Shown: piece after piece, positions 8,106 through 16,481 of the stretch
How the letters are laid out: the number at the start of each line of letters is the position of its first letter
Position numbering within the stretch: position 1 is the first letter of the stretch
Assembly (NCBI GenBank): GCA_029211145.1
Contig: JARGEQ010000024.1
Span: 1-64,000 of the forward strand
Direction: 5' to 3'
Source of the DNA: Marinimicrococcus flavescens
Lineage (GTDB): Bacteria; Pseudomonadota; Alphaproteobacteria; Geminicoccales; Geminicoccaceae
DNA: 64,000 nt
The notes under the pieces: model-generated
Seen by the model: the letters and a program-made list of their open reading frames with translations, nothing else
What the model was told of the DNA's origin: nothing
The model's database searches: none
Made by a program: the position numbers and the translations under genes

Positions 8106-8879
8106 ATGGCCATGATGCGTGGCGTGCCGCGTTCGGTGCTGGCGCTCCTGGGGGTCGTCCTGCTGCTCGCCGTGGCGGGCTGGTGGAGCTGGTACTCGAC
8201 GCGCTCCGAGCTGCGCGGCGCCCTGTCAGCGGCAACCGCCGAGCGCACGCAGCTCGAGGAGAAGGCGGCGGGGCTGGAGGAGCAGGGTGCCGCCCTCGCG
8301 CGCTCGCTGGAGGAGGCCGAGGAACGCGAGCGGAAGCTCCAGGCCGATCTCGACGAGCAGAACCGCCTCAATGGCGAGCTCGAGACGGTGCGCGCGCAGC
8401 TCGAGGAGGCGCGCAGCGCCCTCAACGCCCGTCTCGCCGCCCTGGGCGAGCGCGAGAAGACGCTGGCAGCGCTCGAGCAGCAGCTGGCGGGCACGCAAGG
8501 GCGGCTCGCGACAGTGGACGAGAAGCTGGCGGCGGCCGGAGGCATGCTGCGCAGCCGGCTTGCCGCCCTCGGCCGCAACGAGCGCGGGGCGGTGGAGGCC
8601 GAGCAGAAGCTGGCGCTGCTCAAGGAGCGCTTCGGCGAGGCCGAGCAGGAGCTGGAGACGATCCGCCAGCGGGTTCATGCGCGCCTGGCCCTGTTGGGCG
8701 AGCGCGAGCAGGAGTATGCGCGCATCGACAGCGCCGCCCGCGCCGCCGCCCACAAGCTCGAGCAGATGAGGCGCGAGGAGAGCGCCCTCGACGCGCGGCT
8801 GCACGAGCTTCTGGGCGAGGTGGCCCAGGCCGAGAACGCGCTCGCGGACCGCCAGCGGGCGGCCAAAGGCTCGCCTTGA
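8106..8879 (+). CDS. Membrane-anchored periplasmic coiled-coil protein
   Basis: A 257-residue protein with one N-terminal transmembrane segment (about residues 7-27) followed by an almost unbroken heptad-rich coiled coil to residue 250. A degenerate internal repeat of about 60-70 residues recurs, marked by ARLAALGEREKTLAALE, SRLAALGRNERGAVEAE and ARLALLGEREQEYARID. GGGGAGG lies 8 bases before the chosen ATG; an upstream in-frame ATG at 8025 has no such site and would add a non-membrane leader. The next gene overlaps its stop by one base, so the two are translationally coupled. Together with the SoxYZ-like gene this looks like one periplasmic operon. No known family is recognised. Confidence 0.7.
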   Translation: MAMMRGVPRSVLALLGVVLLLAVAGWWSWYSTRSELRGALSAATAERTQLEEKAAGLEEQGAALARSLEEAEERERKLQADLDEQNRLNGELETVRAQLEEARSALNARLAALGEREKTLAALEQQLAGTQGRLATVDEKLAAAGGMLRSRLAALGRNERGAVEAEQKLALLKERFGEAEQELETIRQRVHARLALLGEREQEYARIDSAARAAAHKLEQMRREESALDARLHELLGEVAQAENALADRQRAAKGSP

Positions 8880-9799
8880 TGCGGCTCCTTCTGGCCGCCT
8901 TCGGCCTGCTGGCCATGGCCGGACCGCCGGCCATGGCGCAAGCGCTCGCGGTGGAGGAGGTGGCGCCGGGCGTGTTTGTGCATCAAGGCGTGCACGAGGA
9001 GTTCACCGCCGCCAACGAGGGGGCGATCGCCAACCTCGCCTTCGTGGTGGGCCAGGACGCGGTGGCGGTGATCGACAGCGGCGGCAGCCTGCGCCAGGGC
9101 CGCCGGCTTCGCGAGGCCGTGGAGGCGCACACCGGCCTCCCGGTGCGCTGGGTGATCGCGACACACGCCCATCCCGACCATCTCTTCGGGCATGCCGCCT
9201 TCGCGGGCGACGGGGTGCGGTTCGCGGGCCACCAGCGTCTGCCGCGCGAGGTGGCGTCCAAAGGCCCCCTCTATCTCGACAACATGACCCGGCTGCTGGG
9301 CGCGGCCAGCGCCGGGACCGAGCTGGTGGCCCCCGATGTGACGGTGCCGGTCGGAGCACCGCTGGAGATCGACCTGGGCGGCCGCGTGCTGCGCCTGCAG
9401 GCATGGCCGACAGCGCACACCGCGGCCGATCTCACCGCGCTCGATCTCGAGAGCGGCACGCTTTTCGCCGGTGACCTGCTGTTCATGGAGCGGCTGCCGG
9501 TGGTCGACGGCAGCCTCACGGGCTGGCTGGACGTCATGGCGGAGCTGGCGGCCCTGCCGGCGGAACGGGTGGTGCCCGGGCACGGACCGGCCCAGGCTGC
9601 CTGGCCGGAAGCACTCGCACCGCAGCGAGCCTATCTCAAGGCGCTGCGCGATTCGGTGCGCGAGGCCATCGAACAGGGCATGCCGCTCGGCCGGGCTGCC
9701 GAGGAGATTCCGCTTCCCGCCGGCCAGTCATGGCTGCTCGGCGACGAGAACCATCCCCGCAACGTGATTGCGAGCTATACTGAGCTGGAATGGGAATAG
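8879..9799 (+). CDS. Quinoprotein relay system zinc metallohydrolase (MBL fold, SoxH-related)
   Basis: A 306-residue exported metallo-beta-lactamase-fold protein. A signal peptide covers residues 1-20. The zinc motif H96-A-H98-P-D100-H101 is followed by WPTAHTAADLTA, LFAGDLLF and VPGHGP, which are the remaining metal-ligand blocks of the fold. The family related to SoxH that travels with PQQ dehydrogenases is named 'quinoprotein relay system zinc metallohydrolase' in TIGRFAMs. Its substrate is not established. The ATG overlaps the preceding TGA (TGATG). The SoxYZ-like gene follows after 24 bases, fitting a joint periplasmic function. Confidence 0.85.
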   Translation: MRLLLAAFGLLAMAGPPAMAQALAVEEVAPGVFVHQGVHEEFTAANEGAIANLAFVVGQDAVAVIDSGGSLRQGRRLREAVEAHTGLPVRWVIATHAHPDHLFGHAAFAGDGVRFAGHQRLPREVASKGPLYLDNMTRLLGAASAGTELVAPDVTVPVGAPLEIDLGGRVLRLQAWPTAHTAADLTALDLESGTLFAGDLLFMERLPVVDGSLTGWLDVMAELAALPAERVVPGHGPAQAAWPEALAPQRAYLKALRDSVREAIEQGMPLGRAAEEIPLPAGQSWLLGDENHPRNVIASYTELEWE

Positions 9800-9823
9800 G
9801 CCGGAGCGCCGAGACAGGAGACA

Positions 9824-10633
9824 ATGATGCTGCCCCGCCGTCGCCTCATCACCGCAGCACCCGTGCTCGTGGCCGCCATGGCCGGACTGGCCGGAGCCGC
9901 GCGCGCCGCCGATCCGTGGCCCGACATCAAGGAGGCGCTGTTCGGCCACAGGCCGATCGCCGACGGCGGCGCGGTGATCGCGCTCGATGCGCCCGAGCGC
10001 GCCCTTGACGCGGCGGTGGTGCCGATGACCATCCGGGCGCTGCTCCCGCAGACCGAGGCGCGCTGGATCAAGACGGTGCATCTGGTGATCGACGAGAACC
10101 CGGCGCCGCTTGCAGCGGTTTTCCACCTCTCGCCGGCCAGCGGCAGCGCCACCATCGAGACGCGGGTGCGGGTCAACAGCTACACCCATGTCCATGCCGT
10201 GGCCGAGACCTCGGACGGCAGGCTTCACGGCGTGAGCCGCTTCGTGAAGGCGGCCGGCGGCTGCTCGGCTCCCGCGCTGAAGGACGCTGACGAGGCGATG
10301 GCCCGGCTGGGCCGGATGAAGCTGCGGACCCACACCCCCTTCACGCCGGGCGAGGCCATGACGGCCCAGCTCCTGATCAGCCATCCCAACTATACCGGCC
10401 TGCAGATCGACCAGCTCAGCCGCAACTGGATCCCGCCCGACTATGTCCGCTCGATCCTCGTGCGCTACGGCGAGCGGGAGATCTTGAAGGTGGAGGCCGA
10501 CATCTCGCTGTCGGAGGATCCCAGCATCACCTTCTCCTTCGTGCCCGAGGCCGAGGGCCGGCTGAGCGTGGCGGTCGAGGACAGCAGCGAGCGGCATTTC
10601 GAGGAGGCATGGCCGATCGGCCCCGGCTCCTGA
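9824..10633 (+). CDS. Quinoprotein-associated SoxYZ-like fusion carrier
   Basis: A 269-residue exported protein with a signal peptide ending near AARAAD (residue 29). The N-terminal half (about 35-150) is SoxY-like and ends in GGC (C147) within KAAGGCSAP, the swinging Cys that in SoxY carries sulfur substrates. The C-terminal half (about 160-265) is SoxZ-like, containing TPFTPGEAMTAQLLISHP. In true Sox systems these are two proteins; the fused form belongs to a family known beside PQQ dehydrogenases. Paired with the metallohydrolase it suggests a thiol-carried intermediate in the periplasm. No sulfur-oxidation genes (soxA, B, X, C, D) are seen here. Confidence 0.85.
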   Translation: MMLPRRRLITAAPVLVAAMAGLAGAARAADPWPDIKEALFGHRPIADGGAVIALDAPERALDAAVVPMTIRALLPQTEARWIKTVHLVIDENPAPLAAVFHLSPASGSATIETRVRVNSYTHVHAVAETSDGRLHGVSRFVKAAGGCSAPALKDADEAMARLGRMKLRTHTPFTPGEAMTAQLLISHPNYTGLQIDQLSRNWIPPDYVRSILVRYGEREILKVEADISLSEDPSITFSFVPEAEGRLSVAVEDSSERHFEEAWPIGPGS

Positions 10634-10675
10634 CTGCGGGAGGCAGTGGGGGTGACGGCATGACGGAGAGGCAGG

Positions 10676-11293
10676 ATGCCCGGACACATGCTCTGCCGGC
10701 TGATCGATGCCACCGCCGTGGTCGCCCGCCAGCATGCAGCACAGCTCGACGAGGTCGACCGCGCCCTGGGCGACGCCGATCACGGCAGCAATCTCCTGCG
10801 CGGCATGCGCGCCCTGGAGGCGGCAAGAGAGCGCTTGGCGCTCCTGCCGCTGGGTGCCGCGCTGGGCCTCGCCGGGCGTATCGTGAGCGAGCAGATGCCG
10901 GGTGCCGGCCGCTTCTACGGCGTGCTGCTGGAGGAGATGGGCGGCTGCGCGCCGGACGGGCCGGTTACTACCGGCGATTTGGTGCGGATGGTGGAAGCAG
11001 GCGTGGCCGGGGTACGCCGCGCCGGCGCCGCGGCACCGGGCCAAAAGACCATGCTCGACGTGCTGTGCCCCGTGGCCGACGCGCTGCGCATCGCCCACGA
11101 CGCCGGCGACGACCACATGCTCGGCACCCGCGCCCTGGCAGCCGCCGCCGCGGGCCTGCACCGCACCAGCCGGTGCCTCGCCACCAAGGGCCGCGCCGCC
11201 GCCCGCCGCGAGGAGAGCCTGGGCCATCTCGACCCCGGGGCATGCTCCTGCGCCCTGCTGATCGGCGCGGTCATCGCCGTCCTCGAGCAATGA
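10676..11293 (+). CDS. dhaL: DhaL-like dihydroxyacetone kinase ADP-binding subunit (DAK2 domain)
   Basis: A 205-residue all-helical DAK2-domain protein. The Mg-ADP site is visible as GDADHGSN (residues about 32-39), and KTMLD and TKGRAAARREESLGHLDPGA are the later conserved blocks. DhaL normally works with DhaK (substrate binding) and either ATP or DhaM. Neither dhaK nor dhaM is in the window, so this is an orphan here. GGAGAGG lies close upstream of the ATG. It is co-directional with the SoxYZ-like gene, 42 bases downstream. Its place among C1 genes might point to dihydroxyacetone handling, but that is a guess. Confidence 0.8.
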   Translation: MPGHMLCRLIDATAVVARQHAAQLDEVDRALGDADHGSNLLRGMRALEAARERLALLPLGAALGLAGRIVSEQMPGAGRFYGVLLEEMGGCAPDGPVTTGDLVRMVEAGVAGVRRAGAAAPGQKTMLDVLCPVADALRIAHDAGDDHMLGTRALAAAAAGLHRTSRCLATKGRAAARREESLGHLDPGACSCALLIGAVIAVLEQ

Positions 11294-11363
11294 GGATCGC
11301 TCGGGCCTTGCTGCCATCGCTCATTCGTGCTGCCCCTGCCCCGCGCGACACGGGAGGCGGGGC

Positions 11364-12008
11364 ATGGCGCCGGAAGGACTGATCCAGGGCGAGGACGGCC
11401 GGCATCGCTGCTGGTGGCATGGCGGCGATCCGCTCTATCGCGACTATCACGACACCGAATGGGGCAGGCCTACCGCCGACGACCGCCGCCTGTTCGAGAA
11501 GCTCTGCCTCGAAGGCTTCCAGGCGGGCCTCTCGTGGATCACCATCCTGCGCAAGCGGCCGCGTTTCCGCGCCGCCTTCGCCGATTTCGACTGGAACGTG
11601 CTGGCCGGCTACGGCGAGGACCATGTGCGCCACCTGCTGGACGATGCCGGGATCGTCCGTCACCGCGGCAAGATCGAGGCGGTGATCGGCAATGCACGGT
11701 GCATGCAGGCGCTGCTCGAGGAGACCGGCTCACTGGCCTCCCTCGTCTGGCGCTTCGCCCCCTCCCCCGCCGCGCGCCCGCAGCAGCTCGACTACGCCAC
11801 CGCACGGGCCATCACCCAGACGCCCGAATCGACGGCGCTGAGCCGCGAGCTGCGCCGCCGCGGCTGGCGCTTCGTCGGCCCGACCACCGTCTATGCCTTC
11901 ATGCAGGCGATGGGCCTGGTGAACGACCATCTGGAAGGCTGCTGCGTGCGCGAGGAGGTCGAGGCCGCGCGCCGGGACTTCCCCCTCGCGCGGCACCGGC
12001 AGGCCTAG
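11364..12008 (+). CDS. tag: DNA-3-methyladenine glycosylase I
   Basis: A 214-residue protein matching TagI, which removes 3-methyladenine from alkylated DNA. Conserved features are the N-terminal RCWWHGGDPLYRDYHDTEWG (the zinc site Cys and the DTEWG block), LCLEGFQAGLSWITILRKR, and the C-terminal GPTTVYAFMQAMGLVNDH followed by GCC. GGGAGG precedes the ATG. It is a base-excision repair enzyme; its position downstream of dhaL may be accidental. It is convergent with the amide operon. Confidence 0.9.
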   Translation: MAPEGLIQGEDGRHRCWWHGGDPLYRDYHDTEWGRPTADDRRLFEKLCLEGFQAGLSWITILRKRPRFRAAFADFDWNVLAGYGEDHVRHLLDDAGIVRHRGKIEAVIGNARCMQALLEETGSLASLVWRFAPSPAARPQQLDYATARAITQTPESTALSRELRRRGWRFVGPTTVYAFMQAMGLVNDHLEGCCVREEVEAARRDFPLARHRQA

Positions 12009-12062
12009 CTGGAAAAGGGCTCCTGCGGGGGCGCTGCGCGCGGCGCCCTGCAGGGCACCGCC

Positions 12063-12584
12063 CTAGACCCCGCCGAAGGTGCCGTTGAGCATCAGGACGC
12101 CCGGCAGCCACGCGGTCAGCACGCCCTGGGCCGCGGTGACATAGCCGGTGAGGCGCTTGATGGGCCGCTGCATGGCGAGCAGGAGGAAGAACATGAACCA
12201 CAGGACCGACCAGGCGGCCCAGCACAGCCCGAGCCAGGTCGCCCAGATGTCGCCGGCGGCGAAGAGGGTCTCGGCGGCGACCGGCAGCACCGTGATCGCC
12301 ACAAACAGGCTGAACCAGCCGAGCCCGCGGCCGTCGGCCTCGATGTGCTGGTTGATGGCGACCCACAGATAGGTGAAGGTGAAGAGCAGGGTGAGGGCGC
12401 CCGCCTTGATGGTCTGGGCATCGGCGCCCTCGCCCAGGGCCAGCTTCAGTGCCACCAGCAGCGTGACCATGCCGGCGAAGAGGTTCATCACCCAGATCTC
12501 GCGGCTGCCGATCCGGTCGAGCATCCAGAGCCCGTTGAGGACCAGGACGGCCCCCACATAGAGAAGCGAAAGGCCGAGAAGCAT
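12063..12584 (-). CDS. amiS: AmiS/UreI-family amide or urea channel
   Basis: A 173-residue membrane protein with six hydrophobic helices, starting MLLGLSLLYVGAVLVLNG. This is the hallmark opening of the AmiS/UreI family, whose members let urea or short amides cross the inner membrane. Blocks such as FTFTYLWVAINQ and GLCWAAWSVLWFMFF also fit. It is the last gene of the fmdA-fmdB-amiS set and probably supplies formamide to the cytoplasmic formamidase. It lies 33 bases after fmdB. Confidence 0.85.
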   Translation of the reverse strand: MLLGLSLLYVGAVLVLNGLWMLDRIGSREIWVMNLFAGMVTLLVALKLALGEGADAQTIKAGALTLLFTFTYLWVAINQHIEADGRGLGWFSLFVAITVLPVAAETLFAAGDIWATWLGLCWAAWSVLWFMFFLLLAMQRPIKRLTGYVTAAQGVLTAWLPGVLMLNGTFGGV

Positions 12585-12617
12585 CGGCTGTCTCCTGGTC
12601 GCGGGGCGGGCGGCCGG

Positions 12618-12959
12618 TCAGTGGCCGACCATCCACGGCCTGTGCGGGGTGTGGGCATGGCCGTGCGCGTGGGCATGGGCATCGAGCCGGTTGCGGTGAT
12701 GCTGGTGGCCGTGCTTCTCGAGATCCGCGTTCTTGCGGCCGACATGGCGCACCACCTTGGGCTCGTTGGCGCTGCGCTCGTTGCGGGCCTCCAGGGCGTA
12801 GCGCGTGGCGCTGCGCTGCCCGCGGATGTGGACCGGCCGGATCACCCGGGGTGCGGTGGTGCCGCAGGCGGGGCAATCGGCGGGGCTGGCGCTCTCGCTC
12901 ATCGGGCGAAGCTCGGTGAACGCGCCGCAGGTCCGGCAGTCATAGTCGTAGGCGGGCAT
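12618..12959 (-). CDS. fmdB: FmdB-family zinc ribbon protein
   Basis: A 113-residue protein with the FmdB N-terminus MPAYDYDCRTCGAF and a second Cys pair in DCPACG, together a four-Cys zinc ribbon (residues about 8-33). The C-terminal third is unusually His-rich (KHGHQHHRNRLDAHAHAHGH), more than typical FmdB, and might bind metal. FmdB was first described as a regulator beside the formamidase gene of Methylophilus. It is in the same operon as fmdA, 83 bases downstream. Confidence 0.85.
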   Translation of the reverse strand: MPAYDYDCRTCGAFTELRPMSESASPADCPACGTTAPRVIRPVHIRGQRSATRYALEARNERSANEPKVVRHVGRKNADLEKHGHQHHRNRLDAHAHAHGHAHTPHRPWMVGH

Positions 12960-13042
12960 CGCTGGTCTCTCGCTCGTGCGGGCTGATGTCTCGCTCATGC
13001 GCAAAGAGGCGGCGGCGCGGGACATTCCGCGCCGCCGGCCAG

Positions 13043-14272
13043 TCACCTGGCGCGCGCCAGGTCCGCATTGGAGGAATTGACGTGGTGGCGCGGCCCCGCC
13101 GCGTTCGGCTTGATGTCGAACTCGAAGATCTCGGTGGGGATGGCGATCGACACACAGGCATTGGGAATGTCGACCACGCCGCCGACGCGGCCCTCGATCG
13201 GCGCGCAGCTCAGGATCGAGTAGCCCTGCTCCTGGGTGTAGCCGAAGTTGGTCAGGTAATCCATGGCGTGGCGGCAGGCGCGCCGGTAGGCCATGGTGAC
13301 ATCGTTGTAGTACTGGGTGTCGTCCTCGCCGACGCCGATGCCCTCGAAGACGATGAAGTCGGAATAATGGGGGTCGACCGGGCTCGTCTTGAACATGGCC
13401 TGGCTGATGCCGTATTTGGTCATGCCGCCCTTGATGACGTCGACATGCAGGTCGATGAAGCCCGGCATCTCGATGGCGCCGCAGAAGGTGATCTCGCCGT
13501 CGCCCTGCGAGAAGTGCAGGTCGCCGATGGAAAGCTTGGCGCCCGGGACATAGACCGGGAAATAGATGCGGGCGCCGCGCGAGATGTTCTTGATGTCGCA
13601 ATTGCCGCCATGCTCGCGCGGCGGAATGGTGCGCGCGCCCTCGCGCGCCGCGCGCTTGAACGCATCGCCGGTCAGCGAGCCCATCAGCGCGCCCTGCTCG
13701 ATCGGCGGCAGGGCCAGCGGCGGCACGCGCTGGGGATCGGTGTCGATGAGCGCCTGCTCACGCTTGTTCCAGCGGGCGAGAAGCTCGTGGCTGGGGGCCG
13801 TGCCGATCAGGCCGGGATGGGTGATGCCGGCGAACCGCACGCCGGGGACGTGCCGGGACGTGGCGTAGATGCCGTGGAAGTCCCAGATCGACTTGCGCGC
13901 CTCGGGAAAGAGGTCGGTCAGGAAGCCGCCGCCGTTCTGCGGCGTGAAGATGCCGTTATAGCCCCACTCGTGCCCCTGAAAGGGGCCGATGTCGAGCACG
14001 TCGACGACCAGCAGGTCGCCGGGCTCGGCACCGTCGACATGGATGGGGCCGAAGAGGTGGTGGCAACGCGACAGGTCGACGTCGCGGATGTCGCTGGCAT
14101 TGTCGTCGTTGCGGATCTGGCCGCCGGTCCAGTCCATGAGCTCCACGCGGAAGTCCCGGCCGGGACGCGTGTTGACCACCGCCGGAATGTCGGGATGCCA
14201 GCGATTGTGCGGCAGCTGGTCCTGCTCGCGCGGATCCTTTTTCATGTCGACCCTGATGATCGTCTCAGGCAT
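13043..14272 (-). CDS. fmdA: Formamidase (acetamidase/formamidase family)
   Basis: A 409-residue cytoplasmic enzyme that hydrolyses formamide to formate and ammonia. Sequence blocks characteristic of FmdA include the start MPETIIRVDMKK, RNDDNASDIRDVDLSRCHHLFGP, GHEWGYNGIF, EHGGNCDIKN and LHFSQGDGEITFCGAIEM. Length agrees with the family (about 400-410). It is the first enzyme gene after the amiC-amiR pair and a leader with antitermination features, so induction by amide is expected. The product formate can feed the formate dehydrogenase at 43.6-48.9 kb. Confidence 0.93.
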   Translation of the reverse strand: MPETIIRVDMKKDPREQDQLPHNRWHPDIPAVVNTRPGRDFRVELMDWTGGQIRNDDNASDIRDVDLSRCHHLFGPIHVDGAEPGDLLVVDVLDIGPFQGHEWGYNGIFTPQNGGGFLTDLFPEARKSIWDFHGIYATSRHVPGVRFAGITHPGLIGTAPSHELLARWNKREQALIDTDPQRVPPLALPPIEQGALMGSLTGDAFKRAAREGARTIPPREHGGNCDIKNISRGARIYFPVYVPGAKLSIGDLHFSQGDGEITFCGAIEMPGFIDLHVDVIKGGMTKYGISQAMFKTSPVDPHYSDFIVFEGIGVGEDDTQYYNDVTMAYRRACRHAMDYLTNFGYTQEQGYSILSCAPIEGRVGGVVDIPNACVSIAIPTEIFEFDIKPNAAGPRHHVNSSNADLARAR

Positions 14273-14460
14273 TGGTCAGCTTCCCCTCTTTTGGATCCGG
14301 TCCGCCGGCATGCATAAGCTCCCGGCAAAAGGCCAAGAAGCATCGCCATGACGTCTGCGGCCGGACGGCATCGTTCTTTCCAATATCGCTGAAGGTGTCA
14401 TCCGCGCTCCGCGCGGCCGTCGATGTTGTCGTTTGCTCTCCCTTCTTCCAGAAAAAACGC

Positions 14461-14511
14461 AAAAAGCCCCCGGCAGGCAATCCCGCAGGGGATCGCCACG
14501 TTCCGGGGGGC
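14461..14511 (-). terminator. Leader terminator upstream of fmdA (antitermination target)
   Basis: On the minus strand a GC-rich hairpin with arms at 14503-14511 (GCCCCCCGG) and 14466-14473 (CCGGGGGC) is followed at once by TTTTT and, after GCG, a second T run. A smaller internal hairpin (ATCCC/GGGAT) sits inside. It would stop transcription between amiR and fmdA. Its upstream arm overlaps the second ANTAR-type hairpin, so only one of the two can form. Confidence 0.75.
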
Positions 14512-14551
14512 ATCGTTGCCCGATTTCGATTGTGCGCGGCGCCGTTGCCGC
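14508..14551 (-). promoter_or_regulatory. ANTAR-type antiterminator RNA: two hexaloop hairpins
   Basis: Two short hairpins stand in tandem on the minus strand: GCGGC-AACGGC-GCCGC (14551-14536) and GGGC-AACGAT-GCCC (14521-14508). Each has a six-base loop with A at position 1 and G at position 4, which is the known recognition pattern of ANTAR RNA-binding domains. The 3' arm of the second hairpin is shared with the terminator's 5' arm. AmiR, encoded just upstream, has an ANTAR domain and is the expected ligand. Binding would stabilise the hairpins and allow read-through into fmdA. Confidence 0.75.
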
Positions 14552-14568
14552 TGAAGACAAGATCAGCG

Positions 14569-15165
14569 CTACTTCAGGAGCGGCGCACTGTCAACAAGGG
14601 TGGCAGCCACCTTGGCAACGGGAACGCGCAGCCGCATCGCCATGTCGCGCATGTGCCGCCACGCCTCCTCCTCGCTCATCTGGCGGCGCTCCATGAGCAG
14701 CGCCTTGGCACGCTCGATGCTGCGCAGCGCCTTGACCGTCTCGTCGAGCCCGTCGATCCGCTGGTGCAGGCGCTGCTCGTAGCGAAAGGCGCTGTGGCCG
14801 GTGACGAGGGCGGCGGTCAGCGCCCCGGGTGGCAGCGGCCGCGCGGCGACCGCGTGCGGAGCGGTGTCGCGCAGGCGGCGATAGTCGACCGGCCGGCCTG
14901 GCGGGAGCAGCACGACAAGGGCTGCCGAAGGCCGCCCGATGGTCCAGGGCAGCCGCTCGGCCAGCCGCTCCTCGTAGCTGCATACCAGCACGTCGGCGTC
15001 GGCCGGCAGCCGCGCCGGCATCGGCCAGACATGATGCAGCTCGGCACGGGTCCGCTGCAGCTCGCGGATGGCCTCGCGCATGGCCTCGTCGGGCGGAACC
15101 GCCACGACGACGCGCAGGCGGGCGAGCTCGCGCGGAAGCAGGTCAGGCGGTCGGGTTGCGGCCAT
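14569..15165 (-). CDS. amiR: AmiR-type ANTAR transcription antiterminator
   Basis: A 198-residue protein. The N-terminal half (about 12-125) looks like a receiver-like pseudo-domain lacking an obvious phosphorylatable Asp. Then comes a coiled coil and a C-terminal ANTAR domain (about 140-195, including ERAKALLMERRQMSEEEAW, the family signature around A-x-x-x-L-M-x-x). AmiR binds leader RNA to prevent termination and is held inactive by AmiC when inducer is absent. The ATG lies inside the 3' end of amiC (23-base overlap), pointing to translational coupling and matched amounts. Its likely target hairpins begin about 20 bases after its stop. Confidence 0.88.
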   Translation of the reverse strand: MAATRPPDLLPRELARLRVVVAVPPDEAMREAIRELQRTRAELHHVWPMPARLPADADVLVCSYEERLAERLPWTIGRPSAALVVLLPPGRPVDYRRLRDTAPHAVAARPLPPGALTAALVTGHSAFRYEQRLHQRIDGLDETVKALRSIERAKALLMERRQMSEEEAWRHMRDMAMRLRVPVAKVAATLVDSAPLLK

Positions 15166-16291
15166 GGGACACCAGATAGGGATCGGCGGGCGTGGGTCCG
15201 CCCGCTTCGGCGATGATCTCGAACTCGCCGGCATCATCGACCCGGCCGATGCGGGTCCACAGGCGGGCGTGGCCGGAGCCCGACGCCATCCGTACGGGAC
15301 CCTGCGGCGCTTCGAGCTCGAGATCGGCGAGACATGTCCGCAGCACGTCGCTTTCCATGGTGCCGGCCGCCGCCAGGGCGCGGCTGAACAGGTGCATCTG
15401 GAAGTAGGCCGCCTCGGCACACATGTTGGCGGGTTCGCGGTCGCCGAAACGCTTTCGGAAGCGGGCCAGGAAGTCGCTGTTGGAGCTGCCTGCCACCCCC
15501 TGGAAGTAGGAGGCGGCAGTCAGATGGCCGCGGGCCACGTCGTGACCCATGGCGCGTACCTCGGTCTCGCTCGTGGTGAGGCTGGCGATCGGCATGGTCG
15601 CCGAATCGAGGCCCGCCTCGGCGAAGCACTGGTAGAAGAACGTCGTCGCCTGGCCGACCACGGTCGAGAACACGATGTCGGGTGCTGCCTGCCGGAGCTG
15701 CCGGACGATCGGCACGAAGTCGTGCCGGGTGGCGTTGAGCGGCACATAGGCCTCGCCCACCACCTCGCCGCCGCCGGTCTCGATGAACGCGCGCATGACC
15801 CGGTTGGATTCGCGCGGGTAGACATAGTCGGAGCCGACGAAGAAGAAGCGCTGCCCGTGCCGCCCCAGCAGATAGTCGCACAACGCCAGGCTGTTCTGGT
15901 TCGGCGCGGCGCCGGTGTAGACCACGTTGGCGGAGTTCTCGAAGCCCTCGTAGAGGGTGGGGTACCAGAGCAGCCCGTCGAGGCGCTCGACCACCGGCAG
16001 CACCGCCTTGCGGCTGCTCGACGCGTAGCAGCCGAAGATGCAGCTTACCTGGTCGTCGAGCATCAGGCGCTGGGCATGCGCCGCAAAAGAGGCGTCGTCA
16101 GAGCCCGGGTCGTAGATCACGGGCACCACCTCGCGCCCGTCGATGCCGCCGGCCTCGTTGATCTCGTCGATCGCCAGCAGGGTGCCCTTGAGCTGCGTCT
16201 GCTCGATCAGGGCCAGCGGACCGCTGCAGGAGAACAGCACCCCCACCCGCCACGGTTCTTCCGTGCGCCGTCTTTCTCTTTCTGCCGTCAC
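15143..16291 (-). CDS. amiC: AmiC-type amide sensor (periplasmic-binding fold, negative regulator)
   Basis: A 382-residue protein of the type 1 periplasmic binding fold without a signal peptide, as in AmiC, a cytoplasmic amide sensor. Conserved parts include VGVLFSCSGPLALIEQTQLKG, GCYASSSRKAVLPVVE and LLWYPTLYEG, as in the AmiC/UrtA group. The GTG at 16291 is chosen because GGGGAGG lies 5 bases upstream and no leader is wanted; an upstream ATG would add 31 Gly-rich residues. It should bind amide inducers and release AmiR. A transporter-binding role is unlikely given the missing signal sequence and the amiR overlap. Confidence 0.88.
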   Translation of the reverse strand: MTAERERRRTEEPWRVGVLFSCSGPLALIEQTQLKGTLLAIDEINEAGGIDGREVVPVIYDPGSDDASFAAHAQRLMLDDQVSCIFGCYASSSRKAVLPVVERLDGLLWYPTLYEGFENSANVVYTGAAPNQNSLALCDYLLGRHGQRFFFVGSDYVYPRESNRVMRAFIETGGGEVVGEAYVPLNATRHDFVPIVRQLRQAAPDIVFSTVVGQATTFFYQCFAEAGLDSATMPIASLTTSETEVRAMGHDVARGHLTAASYFQGVAGSSNSDFLARFRKRFGDREPANMCAEAAYFQMHLFSRALAAAGTMESDVLRTCLADLELEAPQGPVRMASGSGHARLWTRIGRVDDAGEFEIIAEAGGPTPADPYLVSHGRNPTA

Positions 16292-16481
16292 GGCAGCCTC
16301 CCCGGTTCCCGTGGCGGCTTGCCCGCCGCCATCCGACCTCGGGAGGCGGCCTGCACCTCCCCTTCCCCCGTTGAAGTGCTGCAATCGCCTGCGCTTTACA
16401 AGCGCGCCAAGGTTTTATAGGCAAAGACTGGCTGCCGCCGCATGCTCGGCGGGAGACAGGGCGGCCGACTGGGAGGCAGAC

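Noticed and set aside
16292-16481. TTTACA...TATAGG as a sigma-70 promoter between amiC and the PQQ binding-protein gene
   Set aside because: The spacer is only about 15 bases and the -10 box is poor; not strong enough to list.
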